Notes: generated from the letters alone by a model not told the origin. 64,000 bases of DNA from Apostichopus japonicus (GCF_037975245.1 NC_092576.1:1500501-1564500), one strand, 5' to 3'. Positions 35,520 through 48,178 are shown, numbered from the stretch's first letter. Made by a program: numbers and translations.

Positions 35520-37755
35520 ACTACCAACAGTCCCATTGCATATTAAGAAGGTACAGTTCCGCCGTTTATCCGCGATTGATTGGCATAGTTTTGAGTCCGA
35601 CCTGAAAGCCAGTGATCTAATCGCAGCTCCTGCGAATGACCTAGGTAGTTTGTCTTTACATTACGTTTCTTGTTTACGCTCTATTTTAGATGAGCACGCC
35701 CCACATCTCACGAAGACTATTACTGCTCGTCCGACTGTTCCATTGTATACTACCGAGTTGAAGCAGCTCAAAGTTGAGCGTAGGCGCTGTGAAAAAGTTT
35801 GGAAAAGAGACAAAACTCCTGAGAATAGGTTAAAATTCACTGGAGCTAGAGATGCTTTCAAACAAAATTATAGTGAAGTATCCGATGCCTAATATGACAA
35901 CTTGGTGGCTAACTGTGTGGGTGACGGTCGGAGGTTATATGGCGTGGTTAAATCATTCTTTGGTAAGAGTACGGATTCATCCTTCCCTCCACATACGGAT
36001 AAGTCACAGCTGGCCAATGAAATTTTGCAACACTTCAACTCCAAAGTACTGAATATTCGTACTGAGCTCGATGATGAGACTACCACCTTCAGCTTTCATA
36101 GCAATTCCGACCCTCCTAGTTCCTCTCTGGAACAATTTTCAGAGGTTTCAGAATCGTGTGTCTCGAAGTTACTGCAAAATTGTTCTTCGGCCATTGTGAC
36201 TTAGAACCAGTTCCCACAAAGATTGTTAAATCTGTTAGTGCTACTCTTCTGCCTTCTATTACTAGGCTTATTAATTTGTCAATAACAACCGGTAAGTTCT
36301 TGGGGTCTTGGAAGAGAGCTGTAGTTTGTCTTCTTCTTAAGAAACCTACTCTCCCACCGGAATTGAATAATCTGAGACCCGGTGAGTAACCTCCAATTTA
36401 TCTCCAAGCTTGTGGAGAAAGTTGTAGCCAATCAAGTTTTGCAACATTGCAATCGTCATTGCCCTTTACCTGTATTTCAGTCCGCATATAGACAGCACTA
36501 TTCCACTGAGACTGCCTTGCTCAAGATTCATTCAGAAATCATGCAATCAATCAATCAATCAGAAAACATTTATATAGCGCCAAAATCAACAAAAGTTGTT
36601 CAAAGGCGCAGTCTATTGATAAACAAAATGTTGTGCTTATGGTACTTCTAGACCTCAGTTCCGCCTTTGATACGGTAGATCATTCTGTTTTGGTGAACAT
36701 TTTGGAACATGACTTTGGTATTAAGAACACTGCTCTCAACTGGTTCATCAATTACCTTTACCAGGTCACAGTTTGTCTCGATAGATGATGTATATTCCGA
36801 GGAAATCCCTGTCGAGCATGGAGTTCCACAAGGCTCGTGTCTAGGTCCGCTGTGTTTCACGCTGTACACTGCATCTCTATTTAATGTCATTTCTACACAT
36901 ATGGACACAGGTTTTGCTTATGCTGATGATACTCAATTGATTCACAGCTTTAAACCGCAGCATAACACCACAGAAATCGATGCTTCCAATCTTATGTAAA
37001 ATTGTATCTCTGATATAAGGGATCGGATGGCTGCTCATAAGTTGAAGCTGAACGATAGTAAAACTGAGTTCATTATTCTCGGCACTCCAGTCCAGCTCAC
37101 AAAGGTCGTCAATAAATCTATCACGGTTGGGAGTGCTTCCATTGCTTCTTGTGATCAAGTCCGCAACCTCGGGGTTGTCTTCGAAAAACACATGAAAATG
37201 GATAAACATATCAGCAAAGTTTGCAAGACTGGTTTCTATTATATTTTTAATTTAAAGAAGATTAGGAAACATATGTCTTCTAGAACTATGAGCACGTTGG
37301 TTCATTCATTCATTCACAGCCATTTTGATTATTGCAATAGTTTGCTCCATGGTATTCCAGGGCATCTGATTCAGAGACTGCAACGTCTGCAGAACAGCGC
37401 AGCCAAGCTTGTTGTAGACTGCTATGACTTCAACACACCATCGTTGAGTATCCCCCATTCTTTGCACTTGTTGCCTGTTGAATTCAGAATTAAGTTCAAA
37501 GTACTCATGGTGTATAAGTGCATTCATGGAATGGCACCCGCCCTCTGAAAACCTAGGGCGACCGTGCCTTTCCATCAGCCGGTCCCAAGCTCTGGAATGG
37601 TCTGCTCATGTCTGTGCGGAGTTCTCCCACTCTCAGTCAGTTCAAGTCTTGCTTGAAGACTAATTTTTTCAAGTTGGCTTTCTGTTAGGGTTGTACAGCG
37701 CTTTTGAATACTTCGTAGATGTTAGCGCTTTATAAGTTCATTTATTATTATTACT
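35520..37755 (+). pseudogene. CR1/L2-like LINE ORF2, broken, with its 3' tail
   Basis: Pieces in order: linker 35520-35892 (ends at TAA), 35902-36204, RT fingers 36186-36389 (PVPTKIVKS, GSWKRAVVCLLLKKPT, LNNLRP) and 36382-36545 (FISKLVEKVVANQVL, FQSAYRQHYSTETAL). Then, after a nested 63 bp insert, come motif A VLLDLSSAFDTVDH, motif B EHGVPQGSCLGPL (about 36820), YADDTQL (about 36919) and a long thumb frame 37027-37548 (KTEFIILGTP, NLGVVFEKHMKMDKHISKV, HFDYCNSLLHGIPGHL). It has four or more frame breaks. The 3' end reads TTAGCGCTTTATAAGTTC then ATT repeats, typical of CR1/L2-group tails. No endonuclease domain: 5'-truncated. Confidence 0.92.
36549..36611 (-). mobile_element. Nested solo LINE 3' tail inside the RT frame
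   Basis: Read on the minus strand: CTGCGCCTTTGAACAAC, GGCGCTATATAAATG, then TGATT repeats, which is a CR1/L2-type 3' end with a microsatellite tail. It splits codons of the host LINE between ATGCAATC and TCTATTGAT, leaving about 2 bp duplicated. Almost completely 5'-truncated. Confidence 0.75.
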
Positions 37756-38017
37756 ATTGCAACTGCAGTAGCATTCTGGGTGGACTACAATGAGAAGAAA
37801 AGAAAGAGAAGAACAAATAACAAAAAGGAACACTTTGAGCGAAAAGAGAGGTATTCACCCCTTTTGAACTCCTGCTTATCGCAGGTGAAGTAGGACGCTA
37901 GGAGGACGACTATTTAGGGTTAGAGGGAGCGTCAAATCTCCGATTCTTCGTTCGACTCTGAATTCATAGACATTTCCTCGAAGTAACCAATTAGTTAACA
38001 AACGAAATACAAAGTTT
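37756..38017 (+). repeat. R1 tail remnant after LINE
   Basis: GAGAAGAAAAGAAAGAGAA is shared with 35332-35350, so this is the tail resuming after (or duplicated by) the LINE insertion. It leads into R2. No gene. Confidence 0.45.
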
Positions 38018-39563
38018 GCAGTGAAGGCCCGCGCTAATATACCTAAGTCTGGCATTTTTCACACGGGTTACTTTTGGGGGGAGACCAGTGTTCTTATATA
38101 CCATGATATTGTTCCTGAATGCCAACATGTTGAACGATAAAATTGCAAAGACGTACGTAAAAAAAAGAACAGATTCCAGCAAAAACAGCGTGTCTACCTG
38201 AGAGACAATTTTTTTAAATTATTCTTTGTAGCTGTGCTTATTTTCGAGACGGTTTCTTTTGTTAATATCTTGATAGAATTGTTTCGTCAATGTTTTTAAT
38301 GCTACAAAAACTGTTTTAGATGAATATTCATGAGTTGATTCCATTAAGGTTTTATGATTATAACAACCTGTTTGCATTCTTCCCCTATCATATGAAGAGC
38401 CATAATGCAGTTTTTACTTACTAAACCTATCGCATTGATATAATTACAAGGTCGGTTATGTGACCATTTTTGTGATATACGGTAACAAAGTTCCTTTAAT
38501 TGGTAAGTGGACTGTTCCAAGGTAATGCGCAATAGCATGTACTAAGGCAAGTAAGTAAACATTATGTTGACAGCTTCATCAGTAACGAGAACTGACTTTG
38601 TCTAGTCATTGTAGTTAGGCTATTGCTAAACACGGGAATTCCCCTAATGAAAGAGATCATGACGTCATTCATAGAGTATAACCAGACATTTGAGCTTTAC
38701 ACCATTGTTGAGGTAGTGTATAAAACCGCAAACGTAAATAATAAGGTCGCTTATGAAACATTAGACGTGATGATCACACGAACAGCATTAAATTAAACCA
38801 TCCACTCTATCAATAAAACAGAAAATAGCAATACAAAATCTTGCTAATTGAGGTAATTTTAAAATATATAATAAAACAAAAATTGCTAGCAAACAGCTTC
38901 TCCAATAAAGAGCCTGTGCAAGAGAATGTGTAAAAGTAAGTGGACCTGACGTTTCGTTCCAAGCAGGATCTTGTTTAGGGGCTAAAAAGGCTGAATTGAT
39001 GTCATTTGAAATAAACATCCCGGAGTTCTGTAAGGTTGATTAAATCTCAGCTAGAGAAATAGTGAATATGTTTACTAGGAATTTTTGACATTATCAATTA
39101 ACTATACGACATTGTCTTGATAAGGATCATATTTAAACTATATAGGTATGCATGGCACCTTGTACGCAAACACACAATTTCAAGTGAAACTCAACAGTCA
39201 GGTGATCGAAGACGGTAACTTATTGAATCTTGTACACTGACATGTGAACGAAGTTATGTAATGTGTTTATCCTATTATAGATGAGTATATACTATAGGCA
39301 TGTGTACACGCGCCTCCTCTTCGCACAGTCTTTTAATAATAATATACAGCTTGTAAAGTAAACATCGATAAAAAATAGACGGAAATATTGAAGCTTTTGT
39401 TGAACAAACATCTAATAAAAACTTCGAAATGTTGTTGGTTGATCGCGACGAAAATAACGGCTAATTGATTTGATGGTTCGAACAGGATTTGCGACACCCC
39501 CTTTTTTTTTTTGGAGGCCCACTTAATTTGGGTCACAACCCACACTTTGGCAGCCGCAAAATA
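38018..39563 (+). repeat. R2 segment, copy 3
   Basis: Collinear with 8737-10306 and 29537-30705 throughout. It shares with unit 2, but not unit 1, the following MITE-like palindrome, so units 2 and 3 are closer relatives. Confidence 0.85.
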
Positions 39564-39652
39564 GGCTAAAATACCTTTACTAAGACTATGACTACACCAG
39601 TAGTCATAATCTTAGAAATGTGTACGTTTGCAGGTAAAAAAGGTATATTAGC
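39564..39652. mobile_element. Small palindromic MITE-like element, copy 2
   Basis: Same sequence and same position relative to R2 as 30706-30796, with a few substitutions (CAGTAGTC for CGGTAGTC). Confidence 0.7.
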
Positions 39653-40986
39653 TTCTTTTTTTTTAAGATGATTTTTTTTTTTACTTGAGGTCAATCGAAA
39701 TTCAGATCTTTTTTTTAAAAATATAAAAGCTGGAGTGAACAATAGCCCATGAAGATTGACAAGTCAAGAGCTAATATAGGCCGTGAGGCTTAGGAACTAC
39801 TGACGGGTGGGGGCTGCTGTCCCCCTCACCCCAGAAGCACACCTATAAGCAGTGCGGTGAAAGGTATGCACTATACATGACCTAAACTGAAAGCATCCAA
39901 AGATACACTACTGATACAGTAGATCTATTATGGGTACCAATAAACATCTGTTGGAAGAATACATTACCAGTATATATTTTGGTAGACAATCTGAAATATG
40001 CCAACAAAATAAAAACAAACATCTCACAACTGGAATAATGATAAACTGGATGTAAGATAATGTTATCGAACTCCAAACCTTTAACTTTTTAATCATGACG
40101 CACATGATTGTGACATCACGGCAGCCTACACTTCAAGGCTTCTTTACGGCAAATGTTAATTGAGTTGATAACATACCCAATTCGTATGTATTCTAAAATG
40201 CTTTGTCCGAAACAAGTCAACTTTTAACAGCTTAACCAACTTAATTGCCCCCAAAAAATTGATATCTTGGTCAGAGATTTTGTGCATTTTACTTGTTTGG
40301 GGAAACATTTCATACCACGTTGATTAGTGAATTACGTACCCAATTTGGGGGAAAGTCATAATGCATAACACTGTGCAGATGCCTGATGGTTAAACCTACT
40401 AGTGTGTTGAAATAAATCTTAGTCGGTGCACTCTAAAAAGCAACTGGCCATCTACAATTCATCGGATTTGACAATACAGTATACCCAGCTTATTCTATGT
40501 TCCATATCAGGAATAAAACCTCAATTTTTCAAGAATTAACATTGAGAAAAGCCTGGTCCAGTTTTTTAGCCAATGTATTCGGATAGACTGAAGCTTAGTT
40601 TGCATACGTTATTGTTTGAGGAATATGTAGCTGATTTTTCTAATAGAAGGTATCGTGCCTATAAGTTATCACCTGTCTGCAACTTTTCGTGGAAGAAGAG
40701 GGCAATGTACTTGGACATTGAGTGTTTGTTTATCTGTTTGTTTTATGCATTTTACTGGCAAACAGATTTCATTGATATCTGAAACTATGTGGATCAACCA
40801 CTTTTGAAGCCAAAATTTCTTCATCTTTCTTTCGTATTTTGTTTCTTCTAGGGCCCCAAACATTACAAAACCTGTTTCTCCTTCTTCAGAACAAGACAAA
40901 GGACAGAAAAACAGGTACCGGAACTAAGTTTAAAAAAAAATATTACAAGGGAAATAGAAGAACAGCAATAAAGTATCGCAGTTTAC
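39653..40986. other. Non-coding stretch, no recognised gene
   Basis: Poly-T runs near 39660-39710, then mixed sequence. Short frames such as 40573-40782 have no family resemblance. It forms the 5' flank of SINE copy C. Confidence 0.4.
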
Positions 40987-41187
40987 ACTTTTAGCTCACT
41001 TTTATCGCTTCTCGGCTTTTTGGCTAAGATCATGTGTAGTATCTGTTCTTTCAGGGAGGATGATCACACAGTCACAGTCCCGATGCAAGGGGACTGGGGT
41101 TAGAAGCGGATTAGTCGTTCAGTAGTTTGGTTTTCGTGTCCAGGTTCTTTCCTGGGCGACTTTTTCTTAAAAAGTACTTTTAGCTCA
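40987..41187 (+). mobile_element. U2 snRNA-headed SINE, copy C, with target-site duplication
   Basis: 41004-41052 matches the first 47 or so nucleotides of U2 snRNA (ATCGCTTCTCGG start, GGCTAAGATCA, GTGTAGTATCTGTTCTT, including the branch-point-pairing GTAGTA) with about two changes, one of them A30 to T. The U2 match then stops and the SINE body follows at GATGATCACACAGTCACAG after loss of about 25 bp seen in copies A and B. The body ends ACTTTTTCTTAAAAAGT at 41175. ACTTTTAGCTCA flanks it directly at 40987-40998 and 41176-41187, a 12 bp target-site duplication typical of LINE-machinery retroposition; five extra bases (CTTTT) lie before the U2 start. Confidence 0.9.
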
Positions 41188-42708
41188 AATTGCCAATGTA
41201 GGTTAGGTTGATAGAATTCCCCCATCTTTTTTTAGAAAACTTATATGTAAAATGACCAACAAATTGGGTATATTGACCAATCTGTACGTGTCACAATCTG
41301 TGTACTTTAACTTGATTTTTTTTATTTTTTATATATTCAAACAAATCGTAACGAATATTGTATGTACACTACTACAACGATAACCACTCAATAGATCAAA
41401 AAAGTACCATCGATTATTAAAATCAGGTGACTGACAATCAGTATGCGATATCCCAGCTTAAATGCAATAATTAATTCAATTGTAAATCTTAATTAACGTA
41501 GTAATTACCATATGAGTAAATACACGAAAACTGTGTGATTGACTACGATTTGAATTATTTTAATAATTCACAGTGGCAACAAGTTGAGATGTTTGTGATT
41601 TCATTTACAGAGATAGTTAAAACGATAAATGCCATAAGATGAAAACCAAACTTGACAAAGTAGTAAGTCGTTAAAAATCATGTTAAATATAGTACATGTC
41701 TTTTCTGCAGAACACGCAGAATTAGATAATTTTCATTTCACGACTAGAAATAACATTTTGATTCCAGTCAAAATAATCAACAACATTGAACAACAGTGAT
41801 GGAAAGAAATGTGTTGAATACCTGAATATATTGACACCTTGAATCTTGGCGAAACCTTGTTTTACATCCATCATAATATTTTGCTTCCACTATATACTAA
41901 TGAGTATAAACTCAGTCACATTTGCCTTTAACTAAATCAAGGAATTAAAGATCCTTTATAATTTTGAATTAGAAATGGCAATGGTTCTAAGGTGATATGT
42001 TGGCGTAGTTTGCCGCTGTATGGGAACACTCTGCTGATGTTGCCAATGAGACATTCGTATCGGTGAATTCAATCGCTGGCCTAGATACTTAAAATATACT
42101 ATTGTGCTTTTATCCCTGGAAGTTGGGTGACATCTGCAGGATTTCTTGTGAATAGAACAAACTGATATTTACCCATATGACTTCATGATTATACATCAAC
42201 TAGTTAAGATTAACAAACAATAGTCTATTGTTTGCTTTCCTGACGGTAGCAGTTTTTTCTTCTTCTTTTCCAATAGTTTGTTTCCTCTCCTTTTCCTGCT
42301 TTCCCCTCCTTAATTCTTCTTCTCTTCGTCTTGGAGAACACTTGTCTTGAAGCAGTATTTAGCATTAAGCATGCATTTGATCATCTGTTTCCATATGTTC
42401 TTATGACATGTTAAATAAATGAGTAACTGCTGGTTCAATTGTACAATGGCAATGATGCCAAGCTGCCACTTTTTCAGCATTGTCAGTTTTCACATATGTA
42501 TTCCAAAACTCAAACAGGAAAGTTTTAGGCTTGACTTTTTGTCCTTACTTTAATATTAATCTTGGCTATAATCATGCTAAAGAAATGCCTTTTCATGAGA
42601 TATTATGGTACCTAATAGCATAAAACAGGTACCATCATCCGAATGGAAAAGGCTGCTTTGTTGCTCTGCGTGTTCAATGATCTGGGCCTTCTCTTTCTTT
42701 TGCCGCAG

Positions 42709-42840
42709 GTCTCTCTTGCAGGGACCTACAAAAACGACATCATTGCGGCCCACGTGGAAACGATAAGACCGCCGTACAAACGCAAATGTGGCACAGACTC
42801 CGCCAATGAACAATACATCATTAATGTTTATATGCAATAA
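42709..42840 (+). CDS. Candidate terminal exon, unknown product
   Basis: A strong acceptor (CTTCTCTTTCTTTTGCCGCAG) precedes 43 open codons and TAA. The peptide includes GTYKNDIIAAHVETIRPPYK and SANEQYIINVYMQ; its third positions are GC-richer than the surroundings, and an AATAAA overlaps the stop (42836-42841). No upstream exon was found on this strand and I recognise no domain. An antisense frame is also open for 86 codons, so the direction is not certain. The second copy lies at 46485-46616. Confidence 0.3.
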   Translation, partial: VSLAGTYKNDIIAAHVETIRPPYKRKCGTDSANEQYIINVYMQ

Positions 42841-44015
42841 AGGTTAAAGATCATTTAGGGTCAAAGAAGGTTCACACATGAAAATTCTTCAATATGATTA
42901 TCATCCTAAGGTTTGATGTGATCCGGATTAAGTTTGTTTCAATGGTCCGTAGGTAAAGGAACAAAGATAATCGGTCAAAGGCCATGTTATTTTGACTGGA
43001 AATATAAAATATTTTTCCAATAGGGTTCTCTATTTGGTGTTAACGTAAGTTTAATCTTCACTACCCCAAAGTAAGTATATCTTAACATTTATCTGAAGAA
43101 AATTTGCGCATTAAAGCAGGTGTTTGCGTTGCGTGATTGTCAGTTAATGAAAACTTTCCTGCCAAATTGTTAGTCATACAAAGTTTTACAGTACATATCT
43201 CAAATAACGGATGAATCCCAATGTTGGACTTTACCTGAATGCAACTGTGTTATGATTTACAAAGCAATAATGACAATTTACCAATATCATCACAAGAGAA
43301 AGCCTCGATATGCTAAGTGTAAATGTACAGTCTTACTTATTGCCATAAAAAAAATCAAAATTCCACTTGAATGAAGAAATAATTTTGCATTTTACATATT
43401 ATGCTATTTAACAAGAATTTTCATAATTATGTATATCAAAGGTAAAATTCCATTACTTATAATAGTACGTTGTATTTAAATCAATTCTAGTTCGTCCAAC
43501 ACAGTTGAACACTTACATTTGGTCGTGATATCCCTCCCCCCCCCCCTCGTCCAAAAAAAAATAAAAGAGAAGAGAGAAATGGAACAGCCATTAAACGGAG
43601 TTTTCAACACAAGGACTGTATGCATCGTAAAATGTATTTGTTAATCATACTTTTTGCAAATACTCCAGAAATTGTGAATCTCAGTAGTATGATATATAAT
43701 AAAATGATGATAGTATGCTGTTTTAACAATAGTCCTGTTAATTATACCTCAACAATCATTACTTGGACTCACCTTGAAGCAGTGCATACTAGATCTTTTT
43801 AAAAATTTAATCAAAGTTCATTTTTCATTTCTGAGCGTTTGCAAAATGTATGTTCATGATATTCCGATAACAACCATTTCAAGGAGATTTTAAGCAAAGA
43901 ATCACATTTCCATATACCTATAACCTACCTATTTGAGTGAAAACCACGAATTACATCGACGCTTCCTTTCTGGCTAAAATATATATTTTTTTAACATTTT
44001 TTACTGTCATCAACT

Positions 44016-44400
44016 ATGTCACTACGAAGCAGGATGTACAACCAGTGTGTTCTAACCACGATGACATATGGGGAGGAAACTTGGACTACGACCAGGGAGA
44101 TTGAGAAAAACCCCAATAACAACACAATTAAGAGCAATGGAACGAAAAATGCTATATCCTAACTCTGAGGGATAGAGTTAAACACACGGAAATCAGAAGA
44201 AAGACTAAAGTAAAAGATGCCGTAGTTAAAATCAAAAAATTAAAATGCAGATGAACTGGGCATACTGCCAGATCACAACATGATAGATGGTCAAGAAGGA
44301 CGACAGCCAAGAAATGGGAGAAGAAAAAGGGGAGATGAAAGAGAAGATGGGGAGATGTCACATCAAAAGACACCAACTTGGGCGAGGAAAACTCACATTC
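44016..44400 (+). pseudogene. Decayed LINE ORF2 C-terminus
   Basis: Across two frames and several stops it reads MYNQCVLTTMTYGEETWTTT, RAMERKML, LRDRVKHTEIRRKTKVKDAV, TGHTARSQHDRWSRR and KRRWGDV. This is the standard C-terminal end of a large group of LINE endonuclease/RT polyproteins, where the 'TYG-ETW' and 'GH-AR--D-RW' signatures recur. Only the last 130 or so residues remain. Confidence 0.8.
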
Positions 44401-46484
44401 AACAGTAAATGAACAATACCTGATGATGATTGTAACTTAAGAGCAGTTTAAGCTCTTCAAAATGCAGGCTGTTACAAATTTACTGTTGCAACTAAATACA
44501 GCGAAAGACAATTTCATTGGAATGCAATCAAACGTAGGCGATACAATGAAACACGCCATATGTATAGTACATATATATGATAAACAACAAATATCTTATT
44601 ACATGCATTTGAAATTTTATCAAGCTCATTAGCATTGTACTCAAATATGCAAGAGATTCAGACAATGGCCATCCATGTTCACGTTTCAATGAACATTTCA
44701 CAGTCCCAACATTTTGGTTTTTTGAATAGAGACATTTTCCGTCTATAACTGAAGATGACTTTTTCTTATGGAATTTGTAAAATATGGTTAAATAAAACAC
44801 AGTATGCAATCCATTGACCAAAAAATATATTTATCCTTTTAAACAACAACAAATTTTCATTCCAGTAGACATTTAAACATAATGATATCCTCCACCCCCC
44901 CCCCTCCCGCAAAGAATAAAACATCAGATCAATATAGTTCAGAAAAACACTTTGGTCACAGCTGTGATTGGTTATTCCATTGCATTTTCTTAAAATCTAG
45001 CTGTAAATTAAAACCCAAATATTTTCAATGTTATAACAATTTGTTGATTTTCCAGGAATGTTGCTCCATTTATAAAGAAAGGAATGATACCAAAATTGCA
45101 GAAGTATAGAAAGTATAAATTGCCTTAGCAATATTGTATGTACACTACTAGAACGGTAACCACTCAATAGATCAAAAAAGTACCATCGATTATTAAAATC
45201 AGGTGACTGACAATCAGTATGCGATATCCCAGCTTAAATGCAATAATTAATTCAATTGTAAATCTTAATTAACGTAGTAATTACCATATGAGTAAATACA
45301 CGAAAACTGTGTGATTGACTACGATTTGAATTATTTTAATAATTCACAGTGGCAACAAGTTGAGATGTTTGTGATTTCATTTACAGAGATAGTTAAAACG
45401 ATAAATGCCATAAGATGAAAACCAAACTTGACAAAGTAGTAAGTCGTTAAAAATCATGTTAAATATAGTACATGTCTTTTCTGCAGAACACGCAGAATTA
45501 GATAATTTTCATTTCACGACTAGAAATAACATTTTGATTCCAGTCAAAATAATCAACAACATTGAACAACAGTGATGGAAAGAAATGTGTTGAATACCTG
45601 AATATATTGACACCTTGAATCTTGGCGAAACCTTGTTTTACATCCATCATAATATTTTGCTTCCACTATATACTAATGAGTATAAACTCAGTCACATTTG
45701 CCTTTAACTAAATCAAGGAATTAAAGATCCTTTATAATTTTGAATTAGAAATGGCAATGGTTCTAAGGTGATATGTTGGCGTAGTTTGCCGCTGTATGGG
45801 AACACTCTGCTGATGTTGCCAATGAGACATTCGTATCGGTGAATTCAATCGCTGGCCTAGATACTTAAAATATACTATTGTGCTTTTATCCCTGGAAGTT
45901 GGGTGACATCTGCAGGATTTCTTGTGAATAGAACAAACTGATATTTACCCATATGACTTCATGATTATACATCAACTAGTTAAGATTAACAAACAATAGT
46001 CTATTGTTTGCTTTCCTGACGGTAGCAGTTTTTTCTTCTTCTTTTCCAATAGTTTGTTTCCTCTCCTTTTCCTGCTTTCCCCTCCTTAATTCTTCTTCTC
46101 TTCGTCTTGGAGAACACTTGTCTTGAAGCAGTATTTAGCATTAAGCATGCATTTGATCATCTGTTTCCATATGTTCTTATGACATGTTAAATAAATGAGT
46201 AACTGCTGGTTCAATTGTACAATGGCAATGATGCCAAGCTGCCACTTTTTCAGCATTGTCAGTTTTCACATATGTATTCCAAAACTCAAACAGGAAAGTT
46301 TTAGGCTTGACTTTTTGTCCTTACTTTAATATTAATCTTGGCTATAATCATGCTAAAGAAATGCCTTTTCATGAGATATTATGGTACCTAATAGCATAAA
46401 ACAGGTACCATCATCCGAATGGAAAAGGCTGCTTTGTTGCTCTGCGTGTTCAATGATCTGGGCCTTCTCTTTCTTTTGCCGCAG

Positions 46485-46616
46485 GTCTCTCTTGCAGGGA
46501 CCTACAAAAACGACATCATTGCGGCCCACGTGGAAACGATAAGACCGCCGTACAAACGCAAATGTGGCACAGACTCCGCCAATGAACAATACATCATTAA
46601 TGTTTATATGCAATAA
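46485..46616 (+). CDS. Candidate terminal exon, second copy
   Basis: Identical to 42709-42840, including acceptor tract, stop and overlapping AATAAA. If real, both tandem copies carry it. Confidence 0.28.
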   Translation, partial: VSLAGTYKNDIIAAHVETIRPPYKRKCGTDSANEQYIINVYMQ

Positions 46617-47793
46617 AGGTTAAAGATCATTTAGGGTCAAAGAAGGTTCACACATGAAAATTCTTCAATATGATTATCATCCTAAGGTTTGATGTGATCC
46701 GGATTAAGTTTGTTTCAATGGTCCGTAGGTAAAGGAACAAAGATAATCGGTCAAAGGCCATGTTATTTTGACTGGAAATATAAAATATTTTTCCAATAGG
46801 GTTCTCTATTTGGTGTTAACGTAAGTTTAATCTTCACTACCCCAAAGTAAGTATATCTTAACATTTATCTGAAGAAAATTTGCGCATTAAAGCAGGTGTT
46901 TGCGTTGCGTGATTGTCAGTTAATGAAAACTTTCCTGCCAAATTGTTAGTCATACAAAGTTTTACAGTACATATCTCAAATAACGGATGAATCCCAATGT
47001 TGGACTTTACCTGAATGCAACTGTGTTATGATTTACAAAGCAATAATGACAATTTACCAATATCATCACAAGAGAAAGCCTCGATATGCTAAGTGTAAAT
47101 GTACAGTCTTACTTATTGCCATAAAAAAAATCAAAATTCCACTTGAATGAAGAAATAATTTTGCATTTTACATATTATGCTATTTAACAAGAATTTTCAT
47201 AATTATGTATATCAAAGGTAAAATTCCATTACTTATAATAGTACGTTGTATTTAAATCAATTCTAGTTCGTCCAACACAGTTGAACACTTACATTTGGTC
47301 GTGATATCCCTCCCCCCCCCCCCCTCGTCCAAAAAAAAATAAAAGAGAAGAGAGAAATGGAACAGCCATTAAACGGAGTTTTCAACACAAGGACTGTATG
47401 CATCGTAAAATGTATTTGTTAATCATACTTTTTGCAAATACTCCAGAAATTGTGAATCTCAGTAGTATGATATATAATAAAATGATGATAGTATGCTGTT
47501 TTAACAATAGTCCTGTTAATTATACCTCAACAATCATTACTTGGACTCACCTTGAAGCAGTGCATACTAGATCTTTTTAAAAATTTAATCAAAGTTCATT
47601 TTTCATTTCTGAGCGTTTGCAAAATGTATGTTCATGATATTCCGATAACAACCATTTCAAGGAGATTTTAAGCAAAGAATCACATTTCCATATACCTATA
47701 ACCTACCTATTTGAGTGAAAACCACGAATTACATCGACGCTTCCTTTCTGGCTAAAATATATATTTTTTTAACATTTTTTACTGTCATCAACT

Positions 47794-48178
47794 ATGTCAC
47801 TACGAAGCAGGATGTACAACCAGTGTGTTCTAACCACGATGACATATGGGGAGGAAACTTGGACTACGACCAGGGAGATTGAGAAAACCCCCAATAACAA
47901 CACAATTAAGAGCAATGGAACGAAAAATGCTATATCCTAACTCTGAGGGATAGAGTTAAACACACGGAAATCAGAAGAAAGACTAAAGTAAAAGATGCCG
48001 TAGTTAAAATCAAAAAATTAAAATGCAGATGAACTGGGCATACTGCCAGATCACAACATGATAGATGGTCAAGAAGGACGACAGCCAAGAAATGGGAGAA
48101 GAAAAAGGGGAGATGAAAGAGAAGATGGGGAGATGTCACATCAAAAGACACCAACTTGGGCGAGGAAAACTCACATTC
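47794..48178 (+). pseudogene. Decayed LINE ORF2 C-terminus, second copy
   Basis: Tandem copy of 44016-44400, with the same stops; one base differs after GAGAAAA. Confidence 0.8.

Larger units (their letters stand above)
41354..45129 (+). repeat. 3.78 kb direct tandem duplication, unit 1
   Basis: Nearly identical to 45130-48908 over its whole length; I noticed only homopolymer-length changes and isolated substitutions. It begins inside flank repeat B (AATATTGTATGTACACTACTA) and ends GTATAAATTGCCTTAGC. It contains one exon-like frame (42709-42840), a decayed LINE fragment (44016-44400) and poly-C runs. Confidence 0.97.

Noticed and set aside
41004-41052. A functional U2 snRNA gene
   Set aside because: Only the first 47 or so nt match; the branch-point region is present but stem II, the Sm site and the 3' stems of U2 are replaced by SINE body, and flanking duplications show retroposition.
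42577-42837. 86-codon minus-strand frame, also at 46353-46613
   Set aside because: It overlaps the candidate plus-strand exon, which has the better splice acceptor and poly(A) signal; no family recognised. Kept only as an alternative reading.
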